Counted from the stretch's first letter, positions 26,669 to 36,153 are shown. The stretch: DNA of 64,000 bases from CAYRWR01 sp964537555 (GCA_964537555.1 CAZIAD010000015.1:8473-72472), one strand, 5' to 3'. Made by a program: numbers and translations. Notes: generated from the letters alone by a model not told the origin.

Positions 26669-27310
26669 ATGATGAAAAAGTATGTGACAAGTATGGTGCT
26701 GCTCATAGCTATTATGCTGGGAGCCTGTGCCAAGAAGACCACTCCCATAGCTGAAGAGATAATCCCTGATGCTGCTACCGATCAGGCCTATAATGAGCTC
26801 AGCGAAAGCCTCAGTAATGAGATCAACCAGCTCCAGATACAGGTCAGCCAGCTGGCTGGCGCCCTGACCATCAGTGTAGCAGAGACCATGTTTTTTGATT
26901 CGGGATCAGCTGAGCTTAAGACCAATTCCATGGAAGTGTTAGACAGAATCGCCGAGATTCTCAAAGATATGGAAGGAAAAAATATCCGCATAGAAGGGCA
27001 TACTGATAATGTGAAGATCAGTAAGAAGCTCCTCGATAAATATCCTACCAACTGGGAACTATCGGCTGACCGGGCTGTAAAAGTAGCCCGATATCTGTCT
27101 GAAAAAGCGGGATTGGACCCTGCATCTCTCTCCGCAGTAGGTTATGGAGAGTTCCGTCCTAAAGCGGATAACACCACAAAAGAAGGAAGAGCAGCCAACA
27201 GACGCATCGAGATAGTCATCATCGATAAGCTGCAGTATCAGAAGCAGGAATTACTGAACAGCCAGGTGAGTAATACAACAGCCACGAATCAGGCAGCTAC
27301 CAATAACTAA
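26669..27310 (+). CDS. OmpA family lipoprotein
   Basis: A 213-residue protein with a lipoprotein signal (lipobox LGAC, Cys at about 20), a short coiled-coil linker (about 45-70) and an OmpA C-terminal peptidoglycan-binding domain. The latter shows FFDSGSAELK (about 75), IEGHTDNV (about 110) and ADRAVKVARYL, AVGYGE and NRRIEIVI. It likely tethers the outer membrane to peptidoglycan, like Pal. It lacks an N-terminal barrel. AAGGAGA precedes the start. It ends at a strong terminator and probably closes the pyrG operon. Confidence 0.92.
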   Translation: MMKKYVTSMVLLIAIMLGACAKKTTPIAEEIIPDAATDQAYNELSESLSNEINQLQIQVSQLAGALTISVAETMFFDSGSAELKTNSMEVLDRIAEILKDMEGKNIRIEGHTDNVKISKKLLDKYPTNWELSADRAVKVARYLSEKAGLDPASLSAVGYGEFRPKADNTTKEGRAANRRIEIVIIDKLQYQKQELLNSQVSNTTATNQAATNN

Positions 27311-27328
27311 AGCCAGTTCATACATCAG

Positions 27329-27358
27329 GAGGCTTCCGTCAGGGAAGCCTCTTTTTTT
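27329..27358 (+). terminator. Rho-independent terminator after the OmpA lipoprotein
   Basis: Arms GAGGCTTCC (27329-27337) and GGAAGCCTC (27343-27351), loop GTCAG, then seven T. Confidence 0.92.
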
Positions 27359-27368
27359 CTGCTAATTA

Positions 27369-27397
27369 TTGCGGGGGAAGGACAGGGGATATATAAT
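27369..27397 (+). promoter_or_regulatory. Promoter of galT
   Basis: TTGCGG (27369-27374), 17 bp, TATAAT (27392-27397), 26 bp before the ATG. Confidence 0.65.
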
Positions 27398-27423
27398 AGG
27401 CTATTAAGAGCCGGGAGAGATCT

Positions 27424-28434
27424 ATGCCTGAATTACGTCAGAATATTCTGCTCAAAGAGTGGGTCATCATATCTACAGAACGCTCCAAACGACCGGATCA
27501 GTTTAAAGAAGACCTGTCCAAGATAGAGGAAAATGTGGAGTTTGATGCTGGATGCCCCTTTTGTCCCGGAAATGAAGAAAAGTATGGCAATGCCCATGAA
27601 TACCTGCGCTACGGCACAGCGGAACAGTGGAGACTAAGGGTGATCCCTAACCGCTATCCCGCACTGGTGCCGAAACAGGGAGAGGTGGCTATCGATACTC
27701 AGGGAATGCACCGTCACATGGATGGTATAGGCCAGCATGAAGTGGTGATAGAGACTCCCCGGCATAATGCCACTATTGCCACCCTGTCCGACCAGGAAGT
27801 GGAGCTGGTCCTGAAATCCTACCGGGAAAGATATTCCCTGCTCATGAGTATGCCCTATATAGAAAGCGTGATCCTGTTCCGTAATCACGGAGTGCGGGCC
27901 GGTACCAGTCTCCATCATCCCCATTCCCAGATCGTGGCCCTGCCCGTCATTCCCCGGGATGTACAGTACCGGGTCAATGAATCCATCCGCTATTATCAGG
28001 AACACCGTGAGTGTATCTTTGAAAAGCTGCTCCAGGATGAACTGGCAGACCGAAAGCGCATCATCATGGAGACAGAACATTTTGTAGTATTCGTACCTTT
28101 TGCGGCCAGTTCCCCCTTTCATCTCTGGATATTTCCCCGCAGGCACCGCTCTGACTTCAGCCAGATCGAAGATACCGAGCTCAAAGACCTGGCTCATACC
28201 CTGCGAGTCACCATGGCCCGGCTCTACTACGGGCTCAATAATCCGGATTATAACTACATCATCCGCTCTGCCCCCAAGGGCTATGAACACGCCCCTTATT
28301 TCAGATGGTATCTCACGGTCATTCCCCGCCTCACCCGTACTGCGGGATTTGAGCTGGGCAGCGGGATGTTTATCAATACCTCCATCCCGGAGGAAAATGC
28401 GGAGTATCTGAAGAGTATAGAAGTGCCGGAATGA
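27424..28434 (+). CDS. galT: Galactose-1-phosphate uridylyltransferase
   Basis: A 336-residue enzyme of the Leloir pathway, exchanging UMP between UDP-glucose and galactose 1-phosphate. The zinc Cys pair is C44/C47 (CPFC). The catalytic HPH motif is H165-P166-H167 within LHHPHSQIVALP, the second His being the nucleophile. A related non-galactose UDP-hexose transferase cannot be excluded. No galK or galE is visible. It has its own promoter; the downstream gene is convergent with the two stops abutting (TGA then TCA). Confidence 0.92.
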   Translation: MPELRQNILLKEWVIISTERSKRPDQFKEDLSKIEENVEFDAGCPFCPGNEEKYGNAHEYLRYGTAEQWRLRVIPNRYPALVPKQGEVAIDTQGMHRHMDGIGQHEVVIETPRHNATIATLSDQEVELVLKSYRERYSLLMSMPYIESVILFRNHGVRAGTSLHHPHSQIVALPVIPRDVQYRVNESIRYYQEHRECIFEKLLQDELADRKRIIMETEHFVVFVPFAASSPFHLWIFPRRHRSDFSQIEDTELKDLAHTLRVTMARLYYGLNNPDYNYIIRSAPKGYEHAPYFRWYLTVIPRLTRTAGFELGSGMFINTSIPEENAEYLKSIEVPE

Positions 28435-29514
28435 TCAGATGGCCCGGCTCCTCAGCAGCTTTTCTATTGTGTCATCGATGATATCCAGGGATTCCTGATT
28501 ACTGTTCCGGGAATAGTGGCTCAGGCTGTTCTCAAAATCGGGTATGTGCTGAATAAAATCTCTGATCACCTCAGGGTCCAGCTTTTCGGCGAATCTGCCA
28601 TAGGCCAGCTGATCCAGATAGCTGGCATTGAGGACCTGCTCGTATTGTCCCGGGATGGGGACAGACAGGACAGGTTTTTTAAGATAGACGGCCTCACTGA
28701 GCAGGCCGAAACCTCCATTGGTGATCACTCCCCGGCTGGAGGCCAGGTCATCAATAAAGCCCCCGGCTGAGTATTTTTTCAGAATCAGGTTTTCCTCCCG
28801 GCTGTCCTGATCCACTCCATACACTATAAAGTGCTGCTCCGGGATATTTTTAAATACCGAGAGAAATCTTTTAGTAGTATGCAGGGCGCTGGAATTGTAT
28901 ACCAGTATATGGCCGGTGCAGGCCCGTCCCCGGGCATGGAGGATGTCCTCCCTTAAGAGAGGCGGGATGATGGAGGTACGGTCCGGATCCAGAGGCATCG
29001 CTTCAAAAAAAGAGGGGATAAGGCAGGCATCAGGCTGAGGCATGAGCAGTTTAACCGTGGATCTCTGTAAATGTCCGTATAGGGCAAACTTCTTACTGAC
29101 CGAGGAAGGAGCAGAAGTGTGAGACAGTACATGCAGATTGTCTATGCTGATCCAGGGGATAGCATAACGATGGGCCACCCGGGCACTATAGAGCTCAAAG
29201 TCCGAGATGATGATATCGGGCTGAAAAGCGGCAGCTATCTTTTTAATGCGGAGCCAGCCCTGGACACAGCGGCGGGGTATTTCGGCCAGGAAGCTGAGAA
29301 AGGTGTGAATATAGTCTATACGGTTATTGAGCAGTTTAAATACGATACGGGCCACCTTATGGGTGGTGTATTTATCCCGGAGCAGCTCATAGACAGGATC
29401 TGCTGTTACGACCTCTATCTCATGCCCGGCCCGGATCAGGTGATCGATCACTATGATGCTGCGGGTATAATGCCCCAGGCCGAAAGACTGTATGCCAAAT
29501 AAGATCTTTGCCAT
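28435..29514 (-). CDS. Glycosyltransferase, MJ1255/VC2487-like
   Basis: A 359-residue GT-B fold protein. The N-terminus KILFGIQSFGLGHYTRSI is the GxGHxxR acceptor loop of this group. The C-terminal donor site shows ITNGGFGLLSEAVYLKKPVL followed by PIPGQYEQVLNASYLD, the MurG-like nucleotide-sugar site. Probably a cell-surface glycan enzyme; donor and acceptor unknown. It points toward galT on the opposite strand. With galT and the nucleotidyltransferase it makes a small sugar-nucleotide neighbourhood. Confidence 0.85.
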   Translation of the reverse strand: MAKILFGIQSFGLGHYTRSIIVIDHLIRAGHEIEVVTADPVYELLRDKYTTHKVARIVFKLLNNRIDYIHTFLSFLAEIPRRCVQGWLRIKKIAAAFQPDIIISDFELYSARVAHRYAIPWISIDNLHVLSHTSAPSSVSKKFALYGHLQRSTVKLLMPQPDACLIPSFFEAMPLDPDRTSIIPPLLREDILHARGRACTGHILVYNSSALHTTKRFLSVFKNIPEQHFIVYGVDQDSREENLILKKYSAGGFIDDLASSRGVITNGGFGLLSEAVYLKKPVLSVPIPGQYEQVLNASYLDQLAYGRFAEKLDPEVIRDFIQHIPDFENSLSHYSRNSNQESLDIIDDTIEKLLRSRAI

Positions 29515-29866
29515 GGCGGGCTCTCCTCAGGAAAAATATCTTAACACTCAGTCCTATGTTAAGACTTTTGTTTTAAAAAAGCAATTCAAAAGGCTTATGA
29601 CAGAGCAAGGATGACACACAGCCGGAAAATGGAGGGGCATAATGGCCCGCTTCAGAGTAATAACAAGCTCTGCACACTTACTCCCTGTATAAAGTACTAA
29701 GGTACGGGGACTGAGGTGCCGGGTTCAGATCCAGGCACAGTATGGGACTATCTGCAAGCCCAGGCCAGGGAAAATGCTGCTGCAGAACGCCAGGCTTTGA
29801 GGGAAGGGGCGGTGTGGGAATATGCCATTGCTTTGAATTCATACCGAATACCCTGAGCGGCATATC
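29515..29866. other. Gene-poor interval with a possible gene remnant
   Basis: No convincing gene in this stretch. On the plus strand 29716-29856 is an open run of 46 codons (VPGSDPGTVWDYLQAQ, then ALREGAVWEYAIALNSYRIP) that looks protein-like but has no ribosome site and an in-frame stop just upstream. It may be the end of a decayed gene. Confidence 0.25.
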
Positions 29867-29895
29867 TTGCGATTATCCCTGAAATCCCTTATCAT
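29867..29895 (+). promoter_or_regulatory. Promoter of the nucleotidyltransferase-thiC operon
   Basis: TTGCGA (29867-29872), 17 bp, TATCAT (29890-29895), 27 bp before the ATG. Confidence 0.55.
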
Positions 29896-29922
29896 TATGG
29901 GTAACAATAGCAGGGAGGATGC

Positions 29923-30909
29923 ATGAAGATCATCATGCCGGTAGCCGGAAAAGGCAGCCGTCTGCGTCCCCACACCCACTCAATCCCCAAGGCATTGATC
30001 CGTGTGGCCGGCCAGCCTATCATTAACCACATCATAGATCAGATCAAAGATATAGAGAGCCTCAGCGAAGTGATCTTCATCATCGGCCACCTGGGTAATC
30101 AGATCCAGGAATATGTACAGTACAAGCATGATATGCCTATGAAATTTGTGCGGCAGCGGGAGTATATGGGCCTGGGCCATGCGGTCTACCAGGCTAAAAA
30201 ATACTTCAGTAAAGATGAAGATGTACTGGTACTGCTGGGTGATATTATTTTCCAGGCTGACCTGAAAGCCGCCACAGCAGCCGATCATAACATGATAGGC
30301 GTCATGGAAGTAAAGGATGCCCGTAAATTTGGGGTGGTCACTACTGACGCCCGGGGATATGTGACGGATATGCTGGAAAAGCCCGAAAATCCCCCCTCCA
30401 ACCTGGCCATCTCCGGGATCTATTACTTTAAAAGTTCTGCTGAGCTCTTTGGTGCTATAGAGTATATTATGGATCAGAATATCCGCACCAAGAACGAATA
30501 TCAGCTCACCGATGCCATGAGACAGATGTTGCAACAGGGTAGCAAGTTCCAGACCTTTATGGCGGGGGAACTCTATGACTGCGGTAATAAAAATGCCCTG
30601 CTGGAAACGAACCGTATCATGCTGGAAAAGCTGGACGGACACTACAGCATTCCCGGATCTATCATCATCCCTCCGGTATTTATAGGAAAGAATGCTGTTA
30701 TAGAAAACTCTATCATCGGGCCTAATGTCGCCATCTCTCATGACTCGACGGTACGCAACTGTATCGTCAAGAATTCCATCCTGGGAAAGGGCGCCACCCT
30801 GGAAAACACTATATTAGATACCTCTTTTATAGGTGATAATGCCTACCTCATCCAATCAACCGTCGAATTTAATATCGGCCCTGATTCGGAAATAATCTTT
30901 AATAAGTAG
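29923..30909 (+). CDS. Sugar-1-phosphate nucleotidyltransferase
   Basis: A 328-residue protein. The N-terminal nucleotidyl transferase domain has the signature PVAGKGSRLRPHTHSIPKAL (about 5-24) and the metal site LLGDI (about 104-108). The C-terminal part (from about 245) has the repeating I-x-x hexapeptides of a left-handed beta helix (AVIENSIIGPNVAI, GKGATLENTILDTSFIGDNA), as in RmlA-long/GlmU-like enzymes. It joins a sugar 1-phosphate to a nucleotide for surface glycans; the sugar is unknown. GGGAGG precedes the start. Confidence 0.9.
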   Translation: MKIIMPVAGKGSRLRPHTHSIPKALIRVAGQPIINHIIDQIKDIESLSEVIFIIGHLGNQIQEYVQYKHDMPMKFVRQREYMGLGHAVYQAKKYFSKDEDVLVLLGDIIFQADLKAATAADHNMIGVMEVKDARKFGVVTTDARGYVTDMLEKPENPPSNLAISGIYYFKSSAELFGAIEYIMDQNIRTKNEYQLTDAMRQMLQQGSKFQTFMAGELYDCGNKNALLETNRIMLEKLDGHYSIPGSIIIPPVFIGKNAVIENSIIGPNVAISHDSTVRNCIVKNSILGKGATLENTILDTSFIGDNAYLIQSTVEFNIGPDSEIIFNK

Positions 30910-30913
30910 TGAT

Positions 30914-31321
30914 ATGATAAAATTCAATAAGATCTATGTGGTTTTGTTTTTATTTCTGGTCGGAATACGCATGGTCACTATGGCCGATAATCTGCACCTG
31001 TTGCTGTATTTAGCCATGATAGCCATAGAAGTGCTCACTGTGGTCGGCCTGTTTGGGCAGGCATTTCAGAAATATTTTTTTGGCCCCCTGTTCTGGAAGA
31101 TATTTGTCACCATTCTGGTAGCCTGGGAGAGCTTTCTGATCTATGAGCTCGGTATTGATAATATAAGACTGGTCCTGATATTCACAGGGCTCCTCCTGCC
31201 GGCCTACATCTATATCTATATATACGGCTATAAGACCAACTGGGATGTCAAGGAGTCCCTGGCCCGGGAGAAAAAGAAGAAAAAAGGAGAGTCTGATGAC
31301 TCAGATAGAAGCAGCTCGTAA
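30914..31321 (+). CDS. Small membrane protein, unknown
   Basis: A 135-residue protein with about four hydrophobic segments (6-22, 28-47, 57-75, 82-105), ending in a highly charged tail with seven Lys and a Ser/Asp-rich end. No family recognised. It starts 4 bp after the nucleotidyltransferase and overlaps the thiC start by 26 bp, so it is co-translated with both. The tail codons contain the AAGGAGAG ribosome site of thiC, so part of the tail's composition may be imposed by that. Confidence 0.65.
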   Translation: MIKFNKIYVVLFLFLVGIRMVTMADNLHLLLYLAMIAIEVLTVVGLFGQAFQKYFFGPLFWKIFVTILVAWESFLIYELGIDNIRLVLIFTGLLLPAYIYIYIYGYKTNWDVKESLAREKKKKKGESDDSDRSSS

Positions 31322-32603
31322 AGGATATGTCACTCCCCAGCTGGAGCAGGTGGCCCGTGATGAAGAAGTAGAGGCAGATATACTGCTGAATCATGTGGCC
31401 CAGGGCCGGGCTGTCATCCTGAAAAACCTGGGACATGATATTAAAGCCCTGGGGGTGGGAAAAGGCCTGCGCACCAAGGTAAATGCCAATATCGGGACCT
31501 CACCGGACCGTATGGACATAGACGATGAGATGCTGAAACTGCAGGTATCGGAGCAATATGGAGCGGATACCATCATGGACCTCAGCCTGGGTACTGCCCT
31601 GAACCAGGTGCGCCGCCAGGTACTGGAGCGATCCACAATACCGGTAGGAACGGTACCGATGTATCAGATGGGATTTAATCTCTCCCGGAGTCAGCGTAAC
31701 ATAGAAGAGATGAACATAGAAGATTACCTGGAAGTGATAGAGGAACAGGGGCAGGAAGGAGTGGACTTTATCACTGTACACGCCGGCCTCACCTGGAAGG
31801 CCTGGGAGTACATCAAGACCGGCAATCGTATCATGGATGTGGTGAGCCGGGGCGGCTCTATGCTGGCCATCTGGATGGAAAAGAACCAGCAGGAAAATCC
31901 CCTCTATACTTATTATGACCGTATTCTGGAAATAGCCTATAAATACGACATGACCCTGTCTCTGGGGGACGGTATGCGCCCCGGTGCTACTGCTGATGCC
32001 GGAGACCGAGCCCAGGTAGAAGAGCTGGTGGTCCTGGGAGACCTGGCCCGCAGAGCCCGAGAAGCCAATGTCCAGGTCATGATCGAAGGGCCGGGGCATG
32101 TCCCACTCGATGAAGTGACGGCTCAGATACAGATGCAGAAGAAACTGTGTGATGAAGCGCCTTTTTATATACTGGGGCCCCTGGTCACAGATATTGCTCC
32201 GGGATATGATCACATCGCAGGAGCTATAGGGGGTGCAGTGGCGGCCGCGGCGGGAGCTGACTTTTTATGCTATCTCACTCCGGCGGAACACCTCAGGCTG
32301 CCCGATGCCCAGGACGTGAAGGAAGGGGTAATCGCATCCCGAATCGCCGCCCATGCTGCCGATATGGTCAAATACGGGGCTAAGTTCCGGCGTATGGATG
32401 ATGAGATGTCCCGTGCCCGGAAACGCCTGGACTGGGACCGTATGTACGAGCTGGCTATTGATCCCGATCTGGCCCGGCTGAAGCGGGCAGAGAGCGGTAT
32501 TCAGGACAAAGACTATTGCTCCATGTGCGGAGAGTTCTGCTCAGTGAAGAACCTCAATGAGATAGATGTCCTGACTAAAAAGCTAAGCGAACCAGGCCGA
32601 TAG
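31296..32603 (+). CDS. thiC: ThiC-family radical SAM enzyme (phosphomethylpyrimidine synthase)
   Basis: A 435-residue enzyme of the ThiC family, which turns aminoimidazole ribotide into hydroxymethylpyrimidine phosphate. Typical segments are VNANIGTSPD, SLGTAL, IPVGTVPMYQ, LSLGDGMRPG, EGPGHVPLDE and LCYLTPAEHL. The C-terminal cluster motif is CSMCGEFC, spaced CX2CX3C and not the CX2CX4C of E. coli ThiC. The length fits the short clade, which also includes BzaF (5-hydroxybenzimidazole synthase) for anaerobic B12. No thiamine riboswitch and no other thi gene is seen. The start is the ATG at 31296 after AAGGAGAG; a longer frame begins inside the previous gene. A weak 5-bp hairpin and T5 at 32593-32621 spans the convergent gene ends. 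Confidence 0.88.
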   Translation: MTQIEAARKGYVTPQLEQVARDEEVEADILLNHVAQGRAVILKNLGHDIKALGVGKGLRTKVNANIGTSPDRMDIDDEMLKLQVSEQYGADTIMDLSLGTALNQVRRQVLERSTIPVGTVPMYQMGFNLSRSQRNIEEMNIEDYLEVIEEQGQEGVDFITVHAGLTWKAWEYIKTGNRIMDVVSRGGSMLAIWMEKNQQENPLYTYYDRILEIAYKYDMTLSLGDGMRPGATADAGDRAQVEELVVLGDLARRAREANVQVMIEGPGHVPLDEVTAQIQMQKKLCDEAPFYILGPLVTDIAPGYDHIAGAIGGAVAAAAGADFLCYLTPAEHLRLPDAQDVKEGVIASRIAAHAADMVKYGAKFRRMDDEMSRARKRLDWDRMYELAIDPDLARLKRAESGIQDKDYCSMCGEFCSVKNLNEIDVLTKKLSEPGR

Positions 32604-32606
32604 CTA

Positions 32607-34757
32607 CTAGCCTGACTTTTTATGTCCTTTTCCTTCCCCTTTATGTTTATTCTCATTTTTTGGCTTATGGTTTGTCATAATAGAAATGTCCCTGGCCCAG
32701 TTGTTGGTATACGCCAGCATCAGGGGCGAGATCCCATTAGCCATCTTTAAGTCCGGATCTGCTCCTGCATCTATGAGAGCCTGTAGGATACGGTAGTCTT
32801 TATTGAGCACTGTGACCAGAGGCATGGTTTTTTCCTGGCCTGATTGTATATTTACATTGGCTTTATGCCTGATCAGCATGTTAACTGCGCTCAGGTTGAG
32901 ATTTTCACAGGCTACAAACAGGGCGGTCTTATCTTCCAGATTCCGTTGCTCTATGCCGGCTTTTTTCTTCAGTATTTCTTCTGTCAGAGCCTGGTCTGAC
33001 AGGCTTACGGAATAAATAAGGGCAGTGTTTCCTTTTTGATCCACCGCGTTAATGAGGGGATTCATGTTTAACATTTTCCGGGCAGAAATGGTCTGTCCGG
33101 AGGCCAGGGCCAGCAGAAGCGCAGAGTCTCCCTTCTGATTAAAGATGTTTATGTTGGGGTCTTTTTGCAGAATGAGATCGGTCAATACTACGGATTTTGA
33201 TTGTATAGCCAGTATAAGGGGGGTGTTGCCTTTATTGTCTGTCAGATTAATATCCTGAGGATAAGCCAGTAGGAGACGGGCCAGGGATACATTTTTATCT
33301 AAAATGGACAACATAAGGGCGGTGTAGCCATCCTTGTTTTTATGGGAGAGATGGGGGCTCTTGTCTAAAAGAAGAGGGATGAGGGCATTAGCCCCATGCT
33401 GTATACTGAGCATTAAGGCGGTGTTCCCCTGTTCATCCTGTGTGCTCAGGTCCTGGGGGTAAGAGGCCAGGTGGAGAGCCATAGAGCTGCGCTTATGTAG
33501 GATGGCTACCATGAGAGCAGTGTGGCCCTGCCTGTCTGTGAGATTGAGATTGTGGGGGTATTTCAGGAGAGCATAAAATATTGATTCATCTCCCCGTATA
33601 ATAGCCAGCATGAGAGGGCTTTGCTGAGCTTTATTGACCTGATTGACTGGCAGGCCCTTTTCCAGCAATGAGGTCACAGTGGGCAAGGGGCCCTCCCTCA
33701 CTGCCCACATCAGGGCGTTGTTACCCTGCTGGTCCTGTAAGCTCAGGTCCTGCTTTTTTCGCATGATGAGTTCAATGATACTGGCATTCCCCTCATCGAT
33801 GGCGTGCATGAGGGCTGTCATACCCCGATTGTCCTGTAGATTAAAATCCTGAGGATACTGCAGAAGTTCTTTTATAATATCAGGGTTGCCATAAGTGGCC
33901 CCTATCATAAGGGCGGTCTTTCCCTCATTATTTCTGACATTCAGATCTATGTCCATCGACAGAAGGCGGTCTATTGTCCGGAGGTCCCCCAGTGGCAGGG
34001 CCAGCATCAAGGGATTTTGCCGTTTATTATTAAGAATATGGGGGGACAGCCCCTTGTTTAATAGAAAAGAAAGTGAGTCATGATCCCGTATGACACTGGC
34101 TTTATGCAGCAGGGTGTTCCCCTCTCTATCCTGCACTTTAAGATCAGCTCCTTTAAAGGCCAGCGCTTTGATGTCCTCCAGATTATTGACCAGGAGTACG
34201 GGACACCCCCGGTCTACATCAAGATCCTGTAACAGGCCCCAGTGAAAAAGCTCGCTCTGGCCTTGTTGCAGGCAGCTCACCAGAAAAGGAGTCACATCAG
34301 CATGATCGAGATCGTAGTGCAGTGTCCGGACCATGTATTCTATCATATCGCTGCGATTATAGTATATAGCCTTGTCCATGACTGACACATGATTTTGGCT
34401 GTTGTGGTACATATCTGCCCCGTAACGGAGCAGGATAAGGAAATTGGACCAGTTGTTACCCGCGATAGCGTACATAAGGGGGGTACGGCCTCCTATATCA
34501 GCCAGGTCTACCCAGCCCCCGTTTTTTATGAGGAGGAGCAGGGTCTGGGCATTTCCTTGTTTGGCTGCCATGTGCATGGGTGAGATCCCCCCAAAGGCTG
34601 TAAGGCTGTTGATGGTATTTTTGCGATTAAGGATTTTCTGCATTTTTACCAGGTCATTATGTGATACTGCCTTGACCAGACTGGAAGTACAGGAATTGAG
34701 GCCTAAAATGAGAAATAATGGCATGATTGCGCTTGTGATACTGATTTTCTTCCACAC
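32607..34757 (-). CDS. Ankyrin-repeat lipoprotein
   Basis: A 716-residue protein with a lipoprotein signal peptide (lipobox LNSC, Cys at about 23) and then close to twenty ankyrin repeats of 33-35 residues to near the end. Repeat hallmarks such as GNTALMWAVREG, GYTALMLSILDK and GNTPLILAIQSK recur. The C-terminus is a short basic tail rich in Lys, Gly and His. It is probably exported and membrane-attached, acting as a binding scaffold; partner unknown. The start is GTG at 34757 with AGGAG six nt upstream. Convergent with thiC, 3 bp between stops. Confidence 0.88.
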   Translation of the reverse strand: MWKKISITSAIMPLFLILGLNSCTSSLVKAVSHNDLVKMQKILNRKNTINSLTAFGGISPMHMAAKQGNAQTLLLLIKNGGWVDLADIGGRTPLMYAIAGNNWSNFLILLRYGADMYHNSQNHVSVMDKAIYYNRSDMIEYMVRTLHYDLDHADVTPFLVSCLQQGQSELFHWGLLQDLDVDRGCPVLLVNNLEDIKALAFKGADLKVQDREGNTLLHKASVIRDHDSLSFLLNKGLSPHILNNKRQNPLMLALPLGDLRTIDRLLSMDIDLNVRNNEGKTALMIGATYGNPDIIKELLQYPQDFNLQDNRGMTALMHAIDEGNASIIELIMRKKQDLSLQDQQGNNALMWAVREGPLPTVTSLLEKGLPVNQVNKAQQSPLMLAIIRGDESIFYALLKYPHNLNLTDRQGHTALMVAILHKRSSMALHLASYPQDLSTQDEQGNTALMLSIQHGANALIPLLLDKSPHLSHKNKDGYTALMLSILDKNVSLARLLLAYPQDINLTDNKGNTPLILAIQSKSVVLTDLILQKDPNINIFNQKGDSALLLALASGQTISARKMLNMNPLINAVDQKGNTALIYSVSLSDQALTEEILKKKAGIEQRNLEDKTALFVACENLNLSAVNMLIRHKANVNIQSGQEKTMPLVTVLNKDYRILQALIDAGADPDLKMANGISPLMLAYTNNWARDISIMTNHKPKNENKHKGEGKGHKKSG

Positions 34758-34869
34758 ATGAAACTCCTAAGTTATAATATCGATATAAGTATAACATTTT
34801 AATTAAAGATGCGCACATGTGTCACAAACACATTTAAGACAGGTATATTTGTATACTGAAAAGTATTTC

Positions 34870-34898
34870 TTGCTCCACTGGTGATTTTAATCTAAAAT
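34870..34898 (+). promoter_or_regulatory. Promoter of the WG-repeat gene
   Basis: TTGCTC (34870-34875), 17 bp, TAAAAT (34893-34898). Confidence 0.5.
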
Positions 34899-34917
34899 AT
34901 AGCCTGAGGAGTTCTGC

Positions 34918-36153
34918 GTGAAGCTTATAGTCATTCTGATGGTATTTTTTTCTCTGTTTTCCTGTGCTCAAAGTGACAGATATTTTTTTGTGCAGGACGG
35001 GCAGCCCGGGGACCTGGTTTTTGATGAACTGTGGGACTTTTCAGAAGGGCTGGGGGTAATACGCAAAGGAGAATGGTACGGCTATGTAGATACTGCAGGG
35101 GCTCTGGTGATAGCTCCTCAGTTCAGGGCTGCTGCCTCATTTCAGGAAGGGCTGGCTCCGGTTATAGATAAAGGGCAAAGGCTGGGATATATTAACCAGC
35201 AGGGAGAGTGGGTCATCAGGGGAGAGTTTACTCAATGCCATGCCTTTTCAGAAGGCCTGGCCCGGGTGCAGATGGGATCCTATTATGCCTTTATTAATAA
35301 GCGGGGGCTCTTTGTGGTGTCCCCTGTCTATAAATATGCCGGAGACTTCTCGGAAGGCCTGGCCGCGGTATCCTTTTATGATAAAGACCGGCAGCAGAGC
35401 CGCTTCGGTTATATCAATCACAAAGGCCGGATGGAATTCATCCTGGAGACTGGGGCCGGAGAGAAACTGGGCCTGGTCAGTGGAGTCGAGCTTTTTCCCT
35501 TCAGGGAAGGGGCGGCCCTGGTCCGTATAGATGGCCTTTATAGGTTTATTGATAAAAAAGGCGACTTTTTGTTTCCCGGGTCTTATGAAGATGCCCGGTC
35601 TTTTACAGAAGGCCTGGCCATGGTGCAGAGCAATCTTCTGTGGACCTATTGCAATAAAAAAGGAGATCTGATACTGTCTCCCCGTTTTGCCAAAGTCTGG
35701 CCTTTTAAGCAGGGTATAGCCCTGGTGCAGACCACCAATGGCCTGTATGGATATATCAACACTCAGGGAGAGAACCTGGTAAAACCGGTCCTGTACCGGG
35801 CTTATGAGTTTTGTGAAGGACTGGCCCTGGTCAATTATAACGGGTATTACGGCTATATAGACAGGCAGGGAAAAGTGCTTATAAAGCCTGTGTTTAGCAA
35901 TGGCGGGCATTTTTCAGAGGGACTGGCCCCCGTGCAGACCAATAAACAGTGGGGCTATATAGACAGGCAGGGCCAGTGGGTCATCCCTCCTCAATATGAA
36001 GAAGCCCGGCCCTATGTCAATGGGCGCGCTCTGGCCCGGCAGGGAGGGATGTGGGGTGTCATAGACCTGACAGGGCAATGGCTCATCCCGGCTCGATATA
36101 AGAGATTATTTATCAGTGATGAATCTGTGATAGGACTCAGTTCAGTACGCTAA
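34918..36153 (+). CDS. WG-repeat lipoprotein
   Basis: A 411-residue protein with a short lipoprotein signal (lipobox LFSC, Cys at about 16) followed by about nine WG repeats of 40 or so residues. Each repeat has the pattern F-SEGL-x-V-x-W/YGYI(D)-x-x-G-x-x-(V)I-x-P-x-(F/Y) (for example GYVDTAGALVIAPQF and GYIDRQGQWVIPPQY). WG repeats are taken as protein-binding beta structures; function unknown. GTG start with GAGGAG six nt upstream. It is followed 10 bp later by the next small gene. Confidence 0.88.
   Translation: MKLIVILMVFFSLFSCAQSDRYFFVQDGQPGDLVFDELWDFSEGLGVIRKGEWYGYVDTAGALVIAPQFRAAASFQEGLAPVIDKGQRLGYINQQGEWVIRGEFTQCHAFSEGLARVQMGSYYAFINKRGLFVVSPVYKYAGDFSEGLAAVSFYDKDRQQSRFGYINHKGRMEFILETGAGEKLGLVSGVELFPFREGAALVRIDGLYRFIDKKGDFLFPGSYEDARSFTEGLAMVQSNLLWTYCNKKGDLILSPRFAKVWPFKQGIALVQTTNGLYGYINTQGENLVKPVLYRAYEFCEGLALVNYNGYYGYIDRQGKVLIKPVFSNGGHFSEGLAPVQTNKQWGYIDRQGQWVIPPQYEEARPYVNGRALARQGGMWGVIDLTGQWLIPARYKRLFISDESVIGLSSVR

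Noticed and set aside
31200..31296. TPP riboswitch before thiC
   Set aside because: The gene start lies inside the preceding coding region, and no riboswitch core is visible before the operon.
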